Part shown: in pieces, positions 1 through 10,795 of the stretch
Layout: the number at the start of each line of letters is the position of its first letter
Numbering within the stretch: the first letter of the stretch is position 1
Source: Lepus europaeus
Lineage: Eukaryota; Chordata; Mammalia; Lagomorpha; Leporidae
Length of the DNA: 64,000 nucleotides
Reading direction: 5' to 3'
Assembly (NCBI RefSeq): GCF_033115175.1
Contig: NC_084829.1
Location: 134,016,996 to 134,080,995, forward strand
Translations under genes and position numbers: made by a program
Notes under the pieces: model-generated
Seen by the model: only the letters and a program-made list of their open reading frames with translations
Told to the model about the DNA's origin: nothing
The model's database searches: none

Positions 1-470
1 GTTTCCAGAAATTTTTAATTTCTCTTTAATTTCTTTCATAACCCATTGTTCCTTCAGAAGCTATTGTTCAGTCTCCATGTGTTTACATATGTTCTAGAGA
101 TTCTTGAGTTGATTTCCAGTTTCATTCCATTGTGGTCAGAAGAGATACATGGTATTAAGTTTTTTAACTTACTGAGACTTGTTTTATGGCCCAGCATACG
201 GTGTATCCTAGAGAAAGTTCTATGCACTGATGAAAACAATGTGTATTTCTGCATTGTGGAATTAAAGGTTTTGTAGATATCAGTTAGGCCCATTTGGTCT
301 GTAGTGTTGATCAGCTATGTTGTTTCTTTGTTGGTTTTCTTTTTGGTTAATCTGTCCATTGATGAAAATGGGCTATTGAAGTCCCCCATTACTGTTGTAT
401 TAAGAGTTTAGTCTCCCTTTAGATCTATTAGCATTAATTTTAAATAGCCAGGCACTCTGGAATTGGGTGC
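1..470 (-). mobile_element. L1 ORF2 fragment, minus strand
   Basis: The reverse complement matches a middle section of mammalian L1 ORF2, downstream of the endonuclease domain. Hallmarks on the plus strand are the stretch describing 'ttgatttccagtttcattcc' and the following 'cattgtggtcagaagagat'. The frame is broken by stops. The fragment runs off the left edge of the window, so its true end is not visible. No TSD can be assigned. Confidence 0.8.
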
Positions 471-479
471 ACTTAAATA

Positions 480-1023
480 TTAGAATGTGAAGATGAAGAG
501 ATTGATAAAATTCCTGAGAAGTAATTAAAAAAAAAATAGTCATAGGATTAATTAGAAGCAAATTCAGAAGTTAAAGAAATCCATATATGACAATGAAGAA
601 AAAGTATCCCATGAGATTGAGACTTTAAGGAGAAATCAAACTGAAATATTAATAATGGAGAATTCAATATGTCAAATAAATAATACAATGGAAAGCTTTA
701 ACTATAGACTTAGTGAAGCAGAAGAAAGAATATCCAAGGTAGAAGACAATTTTTTGGAAATTTCTCAGACCAAACAAAGAAAAAGAAATTATAAAAATTA
801 AAAACACTGTTGGAGACTTATGAGACACTATTAAATGAAACAACATATGGGTCTTGGGAGTTCCTGAAGGTGTGGAACGACAGAAAGGATTAGCAGGCCT
901 ATTCAGTAAAATAGTTACAGAAAACTTCCCTAACTTGGAAAAAAAAAGACAGCCAAGTACACAAAGCACACACACACACACACAAAAATGAAGTCGTAAT
1001 AGACACGACCAGGAAAGATTGTC
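480..1023 (+). mobile_element. L1 ORF1 remnant (5' part), plus strand
   Basis: Decayed L1 ORF1, the RNA-binding chaperone frame. The coiled-coil-coding region (aaatcaaactgaaat..., gaagcagaagaaagaatatcc) is followed by the conserved 'gttcctgaaggtgtgg' segment, as in the better preserved ORF1 at 24.0-25.0 kb. It is interrupted at 1024-1370 by a later L1 insertion and resumes at 1386. Stops and indels rule out coding capacity. A short (CA)n run lies near 970-985. Confidence 0.85.
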
Positions 1024-1035
1024 ACTATGGCACAT

Positions 1036-1370
1036 TTTTTTTTAAACTTTTATTTAATGAATATAAATTTCCAAAGTATAGCTTATGGGTTACAATGGCT
1101 TCCCCCCTCCCATAACTTCCCTCCCGCCCGCAACCCTCCCCTTTCCCGCTCCCTTTCCCCTTCCATTCATGTAAAGATTCATTTTCAATTCTCTTTGTAT
1201 ACAGAAGATCAGTTGAGTATATATTAGGTAAAGATTTCAACATTTTGCCCATATAGTGAAAAAACTACCATTGAAAAAAAAATTATGTAGGATCTCTGTC
1301 TTTAATGTGCTGTACATTGCTATTTAATGCTATAATTAGTAATCCAATGGTAGTTTTTTCACTTTATGTT
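1036..1370 (-). mobile_element. Twin-primed L1 3' end inserted in L1 ORF1
   Basis: A 5'-truncated L1 3'UTR lies in minus orientation at about 1036-1260: T-run, then the complement of the rabbit L1 end ATTCATTAAATAAA, then a pyrimidine tract. It is joined to a plus-oriented 3'UTR piece at about 1280-1367 that lies immediately upstream in intact L1s (compare 59.77-59.90 kb). A TSD of ACTATGGCACATTTT is seen at 1024-1038 and 1371-1385. A minus element with its 5' part flipped is the product of twin priming. It is non-coding. Confidence 0.88.
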
Positions 1371-1385
1371 ACTATGGCACATTTT

Positions 1386-2155
1386 AGTTAAACCTTCCAC
1401 GGTAAAACAGGCATGAAGGAAACTTCAGATCACTTTCAGAGAATCTCTGTTTAGACTCAGAGCTAACTTATCAGAAATCCTACTGCCTAGGAGAGAGTGG
1501 AGAGACATAACACAAGTCTTAAAAGAAAAAAGCCATCAGCCCAGAATATTATACCCTGCAACGCTCTCACAAATGAATGAAGGTGAAATAAAGAACTTCC
1601 ATAACAAACAGAAATTGAAAGAATTTGTCACCACTCATCCAGCATTCCAAAAGATACTTAAGGATATGCTATGCATGGAAACACTGAAATATAATCATCA
1701 TTATGAAAGAATGTGAGGGCAGAAAATCTCCCAGTAAAAATACAAAGGAAATCCAAAGTAAATACTATGAATAATTATGGAAAAATGGCTGAACCAACTC
1801 GTTACTTATCAATAGTAACCCTGAAAATAAAATAGCAACCTTGAATGTAAATGGTCTAAATTCTCCAATTAAAAGATAATGAATGGCTGAATGTATTTAA
1901 AAAAAAAAAAAGAAAGACCCATCTATTTATTGCCTACAAGAAATATACCTCATCTACAAAGATATAGGAAGACTAAAAGTAAAAAGGTGGAAAAAATAGC
2001 CCATGCTAATGGAAAGCAAAAACCAGCATGCGTAGCCATTCTAATATCAGAAAAAAAATAGTTTTACCCACAAACTGTTATAAGAGACAAAGAAGGACAC
2101 TATGTAATGATCAAGAGATCATTTCAACAACAAGATGTGACTATAATAAGTGTAA
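1386..2155 (+). mobile_element. L1 ORF1 C-terminus and ORF2 endonuclease start
   Basis: This continues the ORF1 of 480-1023. The segment 1500-1716 corresponds to the ORF1 C-terminal domain (REWRDI-like and NEGEIKNFHNKQ-like codons) and ends in a stop near 1714. After a short spacer, ORF2 begins near 1787 with the endonuclease N-terminus (LNVNGLNSP-like), here carrying stops and a poly(A) expansion at about 1899-1911. It ends where the CSINE-like unit begins. Non-functional. Confidence 0.85.
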
Positions 2156-2189
2156 GTATTTATTTTAACATCTTTTGTTTTAAAATTTT

Positions 2190-2446
2190 ATTGAGTGCTT
2201 AAATTTTTTTCCAATTGGCTGCAATTGTCAGGGTTGCACCAATCCAGAACCAGGAGCTAGGAGCTTCTTCTGGGTCTCCCATGCAGGTGCAGGGGCCCAA
2301 GGACTTAGGCCATCTGCTACTGCTTTCCTAGGCCATAGCAGAGAGCTGGATTGGAAGTGGAGTAGCCAGGACTTGAACCAGCACCCATATGGGATGCTGG
2401 CACTGCAGGTGGGGGCTTTACCAACTGCACCACAGTGCCAACCCCA
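2190..2446 (-). mobile_element. Old CSINE, minus strand
   Basis: Diverged C-repeat SINE in reverse orientation. The core 'gcttcttctgggtctcccat', the 'aaggacttaggccatct' block and the complement of the head ('cagtgccaacccc') are in the expected order. The tail is degraded and no TSD is clear, so it is an older copy. Confidence 0.85.
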
Positions 2447-3331
2447 GAGAACTCTTTTTTAACATGGGATGAGATGATGTTGAAGATGAAACCTGCACCA
2501 GTAGACCACCCACATTAATAGCTGAGGAAAAAAAAATTTGTTCCCTAATTAAGATAACCAACAGTTAATAGAAGAAACAATAGACAATACCATAGACATT
2601 TCAATTGATTCATTTTAAGAATTTGAACCAAAAAAATAAAGTGAAGCAAACTTTCTGCTTCATAGGTTCCAAAACTGTTGTGTCCAGATTAACTACAGAT
2701 GGGGGAAGAGCTTTACATGGAAATTTCAAATGGGAGGGATCAAGATCTTGAAGCGTTTTTTTTTGAAGATTTCTTTGAAAAATTCTATCAGGAGATGAAG
2801 TAAAGCTTTACCACTAGGAACCTGCAGACAAAGGAAATTAAAGTAACAGCTGCCAAGAGGTGAAAGTGGTCCAGACAAAACAAAAGTTGACTCATTAAAG
2901 AGCAAGAGTCATGGCAAACAGTTTTTTGGGGATGTGCAATTCATTTTGCTTTTTCCCTTTCTGGAGGGCCAAATAATGATAGCATCTACTTATAAGGACC
3001 ATGTTTGGAGAAAGTTAGTTGAAGCTTCACCCTAGGACAGCAATACCCACAAAAGCTTCCCTAGAATCCTTTTCTATCTTGGCAGTGCTCCTTCTCATTC
3101 CTCTCATCCAACAAAGGCAATTTGCTTAGAGTTTCAATGGGAAATTATTAGGCATCTATCCTATAGTCCTTATTTGGCTCTTTTTTACTTCTTTTCGTTT
3201 CCTTGTCTTCAAAAATCATTAAAGGGCAGCCATTTCCCTTAATAATGTAAAAAAGATTGTATTAGCATGGTTAAACCTCCAAGACCCTCACTTCTTTAGG
3301 GATCGACTAAATGACTGGCATCCTCACTTAC
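2447..3331. other. Unassigned, no gene seen
   Basis: AT-rich sequence without a recognisable gene or a confidently assignable repeat. The start (2500-2660) could be decayed L1 or other repeat. No long open frame or splice-bounded coding segment was recognised. Confidence 0.5.
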
Positions 3332-3344
3332 AAAAGTATCTTAA

Positions 3345-3665
3345 GGGGCTGGCACTGTGGCTCACTTGATTAATCCTCCACCTGTGGGGCCGGTATCTTA
3401 TATGGGCACCGGTTCTAGTCCCAGTTGCTCCTCTTCCAGTCCAGCTCTCTGCCATGGCCTGGGAAGGCAGTGGAGGATGGCCCAAGTGCTTGGGCCCCTG
3501 CACCTGCATGGGAGACCAGGAGGTAGCACCTGGCTCCTGGCTTCGGATTGACACAGCGCGCTGGACGTAGTGGCCATTTGGGGGATAAACCAATGGAAGG
3601 AAGACCTTTCTCCCTGTCTCTCTCTCTCTCACTGCCTAACTCTATCTGTCAAATAAATTTTTTTA
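3345..3665 (+). mobile_element. CSINE with 13-bp TSD
   Basis: C-repeat SINE from the head (ggggctggcactgtggctca) through the B-box-like 'ggttctagtcc', the 'gggagaccaggagg' core and the CT tail to an AAATAAA-T end. TSD AAAAGTATCTTAA at 3332-3344 and 3666-3678 gives exact boundaries. Open frames across it are chance translations of SINE sequence. Confidence 0.95.
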
Positions 3666-3678
3666 AAAAGTATCTTAA

Positions 3679-5547
3679 ACTTGATGGAGCTTCTATTCAG
3701 AAATAAAGTTTATATTTTTTATTTTTTAATTTCAGTAATCATGAACTTTTTGAGGTGCCCTCAATGTGAAAGGAACATCTTACACTTAATCAAATATGTA
3801 ATGTTTCATCTTTCTTCTTTTTTACTTTGAAAACTTCCTTCCTTTTCACCTGAAAATATTTCAGACTAATTCTAATCTTTCCATCATTTTAAATTCTCAG
3901 TTGGATCTTCAGGTCAGAAATTCAGTTAGCATTTTCATAACTGCAAATAAATAACAGCAGATCTTTTCATATTTAAGCTAGAATGAAATTTTGGGATGAA
4001 ATACTTTCTTGTACTTTGATTTGTGTGACGAATCAGAGACCTTGTATAGCTTTAGTCTTTACAGCTTTTCTACATGGGCATGGGGGAAGGCAGGATTCTA
4101 GAAAAACTCTTATAATTTTGCTTTTAATGGCAGGCTGAAACTCATAATTTTGCTTTTAAGGGCAGGCTGAGATGTGGAGGAGAGAAATTATAGAATCATG
4201 ATGTTTCAACTGAACGTCTAATTATTTTTAACGTACTATCTTGGACTGATTTAAATTAAACTCAAACACACTGCCTTTGTTTAAAAGAATTTTTGGGGTA
4301 TTACTAAAACACAATTATTAATAGCTTCATCATTCTTTCTTCTTATCAAATGCTGACATATTCATGATAGATTTTTGGAATTATTAGTACCTAAACACTC
4401 ATCTCCCTCATCACTTACAGTTGGTAATTTCTCAAACTATTACTTAGCCCCCCCTTTCTTAATGAGATAGACAGAACTAAAAGGAACTCTCTTTTGCATT
4501 GGAATAAAAATTGCTTCATTCCTTAGAATAGTTAAAATTATCAAAGACAGTTTCCATGTTTTAACAATGGGTTCCCTGCAGTTTATAGGGATATTGTCCT
4601 ACAGAGGAAAAACAAACCAAGGACTTTTATAAGAGGGCATTCTTGGTTCAGAGTACATTATAAATGATGTGCTATCACTTTCAGATGAGTTCTTAATGTT
4701 AAAACACTAAAGTTGATTTATTGATATTGTGCTTGTCAAATATAAGAGAAACCGCTTTATAACGTTGATAAAATAAGCATAGAGTTTAGTTTGGCTATAG
4801 ATAGAGTTTCTTATGTAATGCAACTACCAAAACCATTTCTTGAGATTTTTCTGAAGGGTGGGCTGAGTTGATATAGCCCACTTGAACCTAACTGAATCTT
4901 AGTAACCTGGAGGATAGTAATGACTCCATTTCTTGTAAGCATCTGATCTGCTCCAGCTTCATACGGAGTGCAGATAACACCTTCAGGGGCAGCCAAACCT
5001 GCCAGATTCCTTACTTACAGTCTCTTTTGAGGAAAGTGAAATAAACTTTTGATCAACTTTATTCTCATCTTTAATCTATCTTAAACATCTCCAAAGGAGC
5101 TCCTATAACGAAGACTTGCATGTAGATAGTTTATTTGGGTAGTGATTCCAGGAAGAAAGGAAGGAAACATGGGCAAGAAGACAGGAAAGAATGGAAAAGG
5201 AATCCCAGAATGCATATTTAATTGCCAATACCATTGGGAGCTGCTGTTCCACTATACCAGAAACTTCTCAGGAGTCTCATGGAATATATCTCAGAATTGC
5301 CCGACTAGAAGACAAAAAGAGAAGCATTTATGAATTGGCTTCATTTCTCCCACTAGTCAAAAGTAGTCCCAGAGATCTAATACTCCTGGAGTTCTGGTTT
5401 GTAAATCATGAAAGCCAAGGGGATTCATGTGGTTACCCTATGTAACAGTTTCAGAAATGTTCTGGAGCAGCAAGTGAGGACAATGTGGAGCAGATCTGCA
5501 TGGTCAAGAAACCCTTGGACAAAACTGATGGAAATGTGATGCACAAG
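3679..5547. other. Unassigned, mostly single-copy-looking
   Basis: No gene recognised. At about 3739-3757 there is a half-copy of the short inverted-repeat element end ('catgaactttttgaggtgcc'; see 5963-6089). At 4105-4170 a short imperfect direct repeat ('ataattttgcttttaa') occurs twice about 40 bp apart. Short open frames near 4811-4996 and 5142-5445 lack similarity to anything I recognise. Confidence 0.5.
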
Positions 5548-5557
5548 AAGTGGATGG

Positions 5558-5899
5558 GGGCCGGCACCGTGGCTCAATAGGCTAATCCTCCGCCTTGCGG
5601 CGCCGGCACACCTGGTTCTAGTCCCGGTCGGGGGTCCGGATTCTGTCCTGGTTGCCCCTCTTCCAGGCCAGCTCTCTGCTGTGGCCTGGGAGTGCAGTGG
5701 ATGATGGCCCAAGTGCTTGGGCCCTGTACTCCATGGGAGACCAGGAGAAGCACCTGGCTCCTGCCTTCGGATCAGCGCAGTGCACCGGCCGCAGCGCGCC
5801 AGCCGCGGCGGCCATTTGAGGGTGAACCAACGGCAAAAGGAAGACCTTTCTCTCTGTCTCTCTCTCTCTCACTGTCCACTCTGCCTGTCAAAAAAAAAA
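5558..5899 (+). mobile_element. Young CSINE with TSD
   Basis: Well-preserved, GC-rich CSINE with head, B-box-like 'ggttctagtcccgg', core, (CT)n tail and poly(A). TSD AAGTGGATGG at 5548-5557 and about 5900-5909 (the first A merges with the A-tail). High integrity and intact CpGs suggest a recent insertion. Confidence 0.95.
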
Positions 5900-5962
5900 A
5901 AGTGGATGGAAGCAACCTTCTACTATAGCTTTTAGATCTGATTGTGAGATCTATGCATAGAA

Positions 5963-6089
5963 GGAACCTTAAAAAGTTTGTGGAAAATGGATATTATGAA
6001 AAAAACTATGGGTAGATTTCAAAAATGTTTTGCATCAAAACAAAGTTAATATCTCTCTCTATTTTTTCACAAACTTTTTGAAGTATCCT
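5963..6089. mobile_element. Short element with terminal inverted repeats
   Basis: The left end 'ggaaccttaaaaagtttgtg' and the right end 'cacaaactttttgaagtatc' are near-perfect inverse complements about 127 bp apart. The interior is AT-rich and non-coding. Related right ends occur near 3739, 8250 and 58483. This is the layout of a small non-autonomous DNA transposon (MITE). The family name is not assigned here. Confidence 0.6.
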
Positions 6090-9000
6090 CAAACATTACT
6101 GCCTCCTCCAGGGTATGATGTAATTGGCTTCACACTAGTGAAATATTTGTTGTCTCAAAGATTGCATCATATACAGGATTTCAACTAGCTCTTCCCTGAA
6201 ACATAGTTGCTGGAGTTCCCATCAGCAGACACTTAAGCTCTGTGAGAGTTCAGGGAAAGATCAGGAGCTGTTTATGAACAGCCAGCATTTAGTTCTCTGC
6301 TTCAGCAGGATATCCCACTCTAGAATGCAGGGAACCTGCTAAGACTTCTCATCAAGGATACCATTAGCACTCAGATCAGCTAAGACAAATGGCCCAAGTG
6401 CAAGGGCAACTTTCAGCATGGAGCTGGTGCATGGATATCCAACTCACAACTGATAAGAGAGCCAGGATGGTATTTACTGCATCAGATTCAGAAACCTACA
6501 AAACACTGGGTTTCTTGTGTAGTGAAAAGTACTTCAAGGAAGAGTAACTTGTTCTTTTTTCTTAGAAGGGAGGTTCCAGTCTTCCCCAAACCACTGGACC
6601 CATAAAAACCTCATTGATAGAACAAGCCTCTAAAATGTTTAGGAGCTTGTTTCCTCTCCTCTGCCAGTCATCAGTAGTACTAAGCATTCAAAGTCCTTGT
6701 CACTACCTGTTTATCCCACACAGTGGGAGTAATTTAATCCATATTGTGGAAAAGTATTGTGGACATGTGAAAAATGTTAATTAGTTTTTAGACATGATAG
6801 AAGTGTTGTGACAATCAGAATTCCTTATATAAGTGTCTTTTGGACAGCTTCAGATGTAATGACTATGTAATGAAATAAAAGACAAATGAATATGCATGAA
6901 GATAGTAGAGTAGCGATAAGCTGGGAAAAGTTATAAGGTCATCAGAAATGACCTAGTCTTTGGAGGGAAAAAAAAACACAAAATAACAGTAAACTAACTC
7001 TGCTATTTTAGGCTGCTATGTGTCTTGATGTTGTATTTATTTTGTAATTAAAAATTAATTTTAAGACTTTTAAAATTAAAGTGAGGGTAGTGCACCAGGA
7101 CTTCACATATTTAGGAAACAGAGTTTAAATACAGTTTAAGGATCAAAGAGAACAGAGTAGAATTGCCAGTTTATAGGCCATCAGCAGAACCTGGAGGGGA
7201 GTAGCTAACCTATACTAATTTGGTAACGTATCTATAATATGGGAATTTAGCTTTCAGTATATGGCCATAATATTGATATGTGGGATAAAGTGAATTTGAA
7301 GAATATAATATGGGAGAATGTAATAAGCTAACTCTGGAAGAGAAGAAAAATACAATATTAGTGAGCAGAAGAAGGATGATGGGAGGTAGGAATCCAAAAA
7401 GAGGAGGTAAACAGTGAAAATTTTCCAGTGGGAGATTCTGAGGAAGAGGAGAGGATAAAGAAAACCCACGGAATTCAAGGCTCAGAACTTATATTCAGGT
7501 CACATGACCTGCTCAGCTGCTGCCTCTCCCCATTTTCCCTGAATCCTACATAAAAGTGTATGACCTACATTGGTTTTCTGTGTTCGGGAAATAAATCAAG
7601 GCAGACGGCCTGTGTTCCACAGGATTGGTTGGAGGTGTAAACAAGAAAATAGCCAGAAGAAAGGAAATAAACAAGTCAGACTGTCTGGTAAACAGGAAAC
7701 CAGAGCTAGAAAGATGTGAACATTGAGGAAAAGGTGTTTCTTGTCCCACCTATCAACTAAAGAGGGTGGAATGGGAGGCAGGAGCGTTGACTGCAGCTTC
7801 TGTCTGGGCATACCCTTTTCTCCAGTACTACAGAACCAACACTGCTTTCTGTAAAATAATAAAAGTATAAAAGAAAATTTTTCTATTGAACTCTCCCATA
7901 CCTATACCAAAGTGCCAAAACTCCTAGCATACCCATAAAACCACCCAACTCCATAGATAGAATGTTACCTATTCCCCAGAAGGCCTCATCCTGTCGTCCA
8001 GGATCTACACCTATCTCCTCTCCAGAGTCACTATCATGAGTTTGAAAATGACAAATTTGCTTTGTCTGTTTTGTCCTTCATATCAATGGAATTATGTTAC
8101 TCTTTCTGTATCTGGCTTCTCTCTTAAGTTCATGTTTGCTCCAGTTCCACTCATGATTTCAGCTGTTTTTTCATTAATGTTTGGAATACCCCACATATAC
8201 CTGGATTTGAATTTTTTGGCAGAAAAAAACACATTTTTACTGTGATTTCCACTAACTTTTTAAGTACCCTCAGGTACCAGTCACCACAATAAGCCCAGGC
8301 TCCCAGTAAGCTCTTTCTCTCCTGCTTTTCTTCCCCTAAAAGGCTCAAAGTATGCCCTCATTCTGCACCTCTCCCATTCTTTCCAAGCTCTGAAACCATC
8401 TCATTAAATTCTCTGAATTTCTCGGCCAAGGTGCCACATTGCATTTTCCACAAAGGCTGCAAGACATCCCATTCTCATGTTCTTGTACATCTTTGCTAGA
8501 ATGTCACCCTTCTAATGAGGCTACTCTGATCATCTCATTTAAAAATTGTCACCCGAAAGTCCCACTCTCATCCTCCTTCTCCCCTGTGAGGGTTAACTTT
8601 ATGTTTCAAGTTGACTGTTTCTCTGGAGTGCCCTGATTAATACAACCCCTTATTCTGCATTCCTCATTTTTCCTAAAGCACTTATCATTTATGATTATCT
8701 TACATGATCTACTTCATTATGATGTTTATCATATACAATCTGTCTCTTTATGCTTCTTTCTCCCTCATCCCTACTAGAATGTAAGTCCTAAGACAGTAGA
8801 CCAACACTTAATTTGTTTCCTTCAGTGATAGATCCCAAGTACCTGCAAAGGTGTCAGGTACTTTTCAGCTGCTCATTGTAAGTAATTATTGGCCTCTTTT
8901 TCCTTTTAAAAATTGGGAATAATTGCATATATTTATAGGAAGAAGGATGACATTTCATTACAAGTACATGGGCTAATCAATACTTTCCCTTCTTTGGCAT

Positions 9001-9195
9001 TACTTTATAAGTGGCTCCTGGAAGTTCCTTTCTTCTATTTGCTCATAAAGTATGTAATAGGCACTGTGAGCTATAGTCTCCCCACTATGCTGTGTAACAA
9101 AAGGAGCTTACTCCTTCTATCTAACTCTGATTTTGTACCCATTATGCAAGCCCTCTAACACCCTCTATGTCTCTCCCGGCCTTTATTAACTATTA
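6090..9195. other. Unassigned; one degraded MITE-like end
   Basis: No gene recognised. The 6100-6800 part has low repetitiveness by eye and could be ancient LTR-internal or unique DNA; I cannot decide. At 8218-8272 a degraded relative of the inverted-repeat element appears ('actaactttttaagtaccc'). Short frames at 7254-7811, 8036-8636 and 8913-9158 show no protein family I recognise. Confidence 0.45.
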
Positions 9196-9199
9196 TTCT

Positions 9200-9660
9200 G
9201 TGTTCAAATTGAGTTTTGTTTGTTTGCTTTTAGCTTCCAAATATGAAAGAGAATATGTGGTATTTGTCTTTCTACATTTGGCTTATTTCACTTAACATGA
9301 TGTCTTCCAGTTTCATCCATTTTGTTGCAGATGACAGGATTTCTCTTTTTTATGGTTGAATATTCTTCCATTTTCTTTATGCATTCAGCTGATGGTGGGC
9401 ATCTTGGTTGTTTCCATGTCTTGGCTGTTGTGAATATTGCTGAAACAAACATTGTGGAGTAGGTATCCCTTTGATACAATGATTTAATGTCTTTTGGAAA
9501 TATACTCAGAGCTGAGTAACAAGATCGTAGAATCATAATGACAGTACTACCTCTAGTTTTTAAAGGAATCATCATTCTGTTTTCCATAGTTGCTGTACTA
9601 ATTTTCATTTTCACCATCAGTGTATAAGCCCTTTCTCTAGTTTTAAACAAATTCAGTACA
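9200..9660 (-). mobile_element. L1 ORF2 C-terminal part, minus strand
   Basis: The reverse complement encodes the L1 ORF2 C-terminus with the conserved order 'YQRD', 'IFTTAKTWKQP', 'KKMEEYSTIKKRN'. It is broken by indels. It is joined head to head with the plus-strand ORF2 piece at 9660-10490 that normally lies upstream, so this is probably one L1 with an inverted 5' part. Confidence 0.85.
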
Positions 9661-10490
9661 GTTTCAAGATAGAAAATCAACATTAAAAGAACACTATAAA
9701 TGATCCTACTGAAAGGGAAGTCAAGAAAGCAATCCTGCTCATAGTAGCTACAAGAATAATAAAATATTTAGGAACAAATTTAACCAAGGAAATCAAAGAT
9801 CTCCATAATAAAAATGATAAGACATCGGTGAAAGAAATCATAGAGGATACAAAAAATGGAAAAAGTTTTATATTTTTGGATTGGAAAAGTTAATTTTATT
9901 GAAATATACATACTACTCAAAGCAATCCACATATTCAATACAATTCTCATCAAAATATTCATGGTGGCTCTTTGTAGAATTAGAAAAAACAATCCTAAAA
10001 TTCATACAAGACCACAAGAGAACAGCAGCAGCCAATGTGATCTTGAGCCAAGAGTAACATAGCAATAACAATAATGAGCTGGAAACATCGACTACTTGAC
10101 TCCAAAGATACTACAAAGCCATAGTAATTAAAACAGCATGATACTAAAATAAAAACTGACAACTAGATTCATAGAACAGAAGATATAACCCATAAATTAG
10201 TCAGCATAAGTACAGCCAACTAATTTTTCACAAAGATGCCAAGAACATACAGTAGAGAAAGGATAATCTTTTTAATAAATTATTTTGACATAATGGGATA
10301 TACATATGTAGAAATCAAGTTAGATCCTTACCTCTCACTATTTACAAAAATTAACTCAAGATGGGTCAAAGACATAAATATAATACCTAAAACTATTAAA
10401 CTACTAAAAGAAAACATAGAAGAAACACTTCAAGGCATTGCTGTAGGCAATGATTCTTTTGAAGAAGATCTAGTATTTTGAGTCAAGTGT
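9660..10490 (+). mobile_element. L1 ORF2 middle part, plus strand (inverted partner)
   Basis: Encodes the region just after the reverse transcriptase domain: 'YLGTNLTKEIKDLHNKNDK'-like, 'FWIGKVNFIEIYILLKAIH', then 'LTQDGSKT'-like and '[20 protein letters not shown]'. In an intact ORF2 this lies upstream of the part found in minus orientation at 9200-9660. Stops make it non-functional. Confidence 0.85.
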
Positions 10491-10512
10491 TGACATCTTG
10501 AAAAAGTAGTTA

Positions 10513-10795
10513 AGGGGCTGGCATTGTAATGTAGTAGGGTAAGCTGCCTCCTGAAACTCTGGCATCATCTATGGGCCCCGGTTTGAATGATCGCTACTCC
10601 ATTTCAATTCAGCTCTCTGCTAATGTTCCTGGAAAAGCAGCAGAGGACAACCCAAATTCTTGGGTCTCTGTGCCCACATGGGAGACCCAGAAGGAGCTCC
10701 TGGCTTCTTGCTTCAGTTTGGTGCAATTCTTGGCCATTGAGTCCATTTGGAGAGTGAACTAGCAGATGGAAGATTTTTCTTCTCCTCTTATTCTA
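10513..10795 (+). mobile_element. Old CSINE, plus strand
   Basis: Diverged CSINE beginning 'ggggctggcattgtaatg', with the core 'catgggagacccagaagga' and a poorly preserved tail. A 63-residue open frame inside it is a SINE translation, not a gene. Confidence 0.85.
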
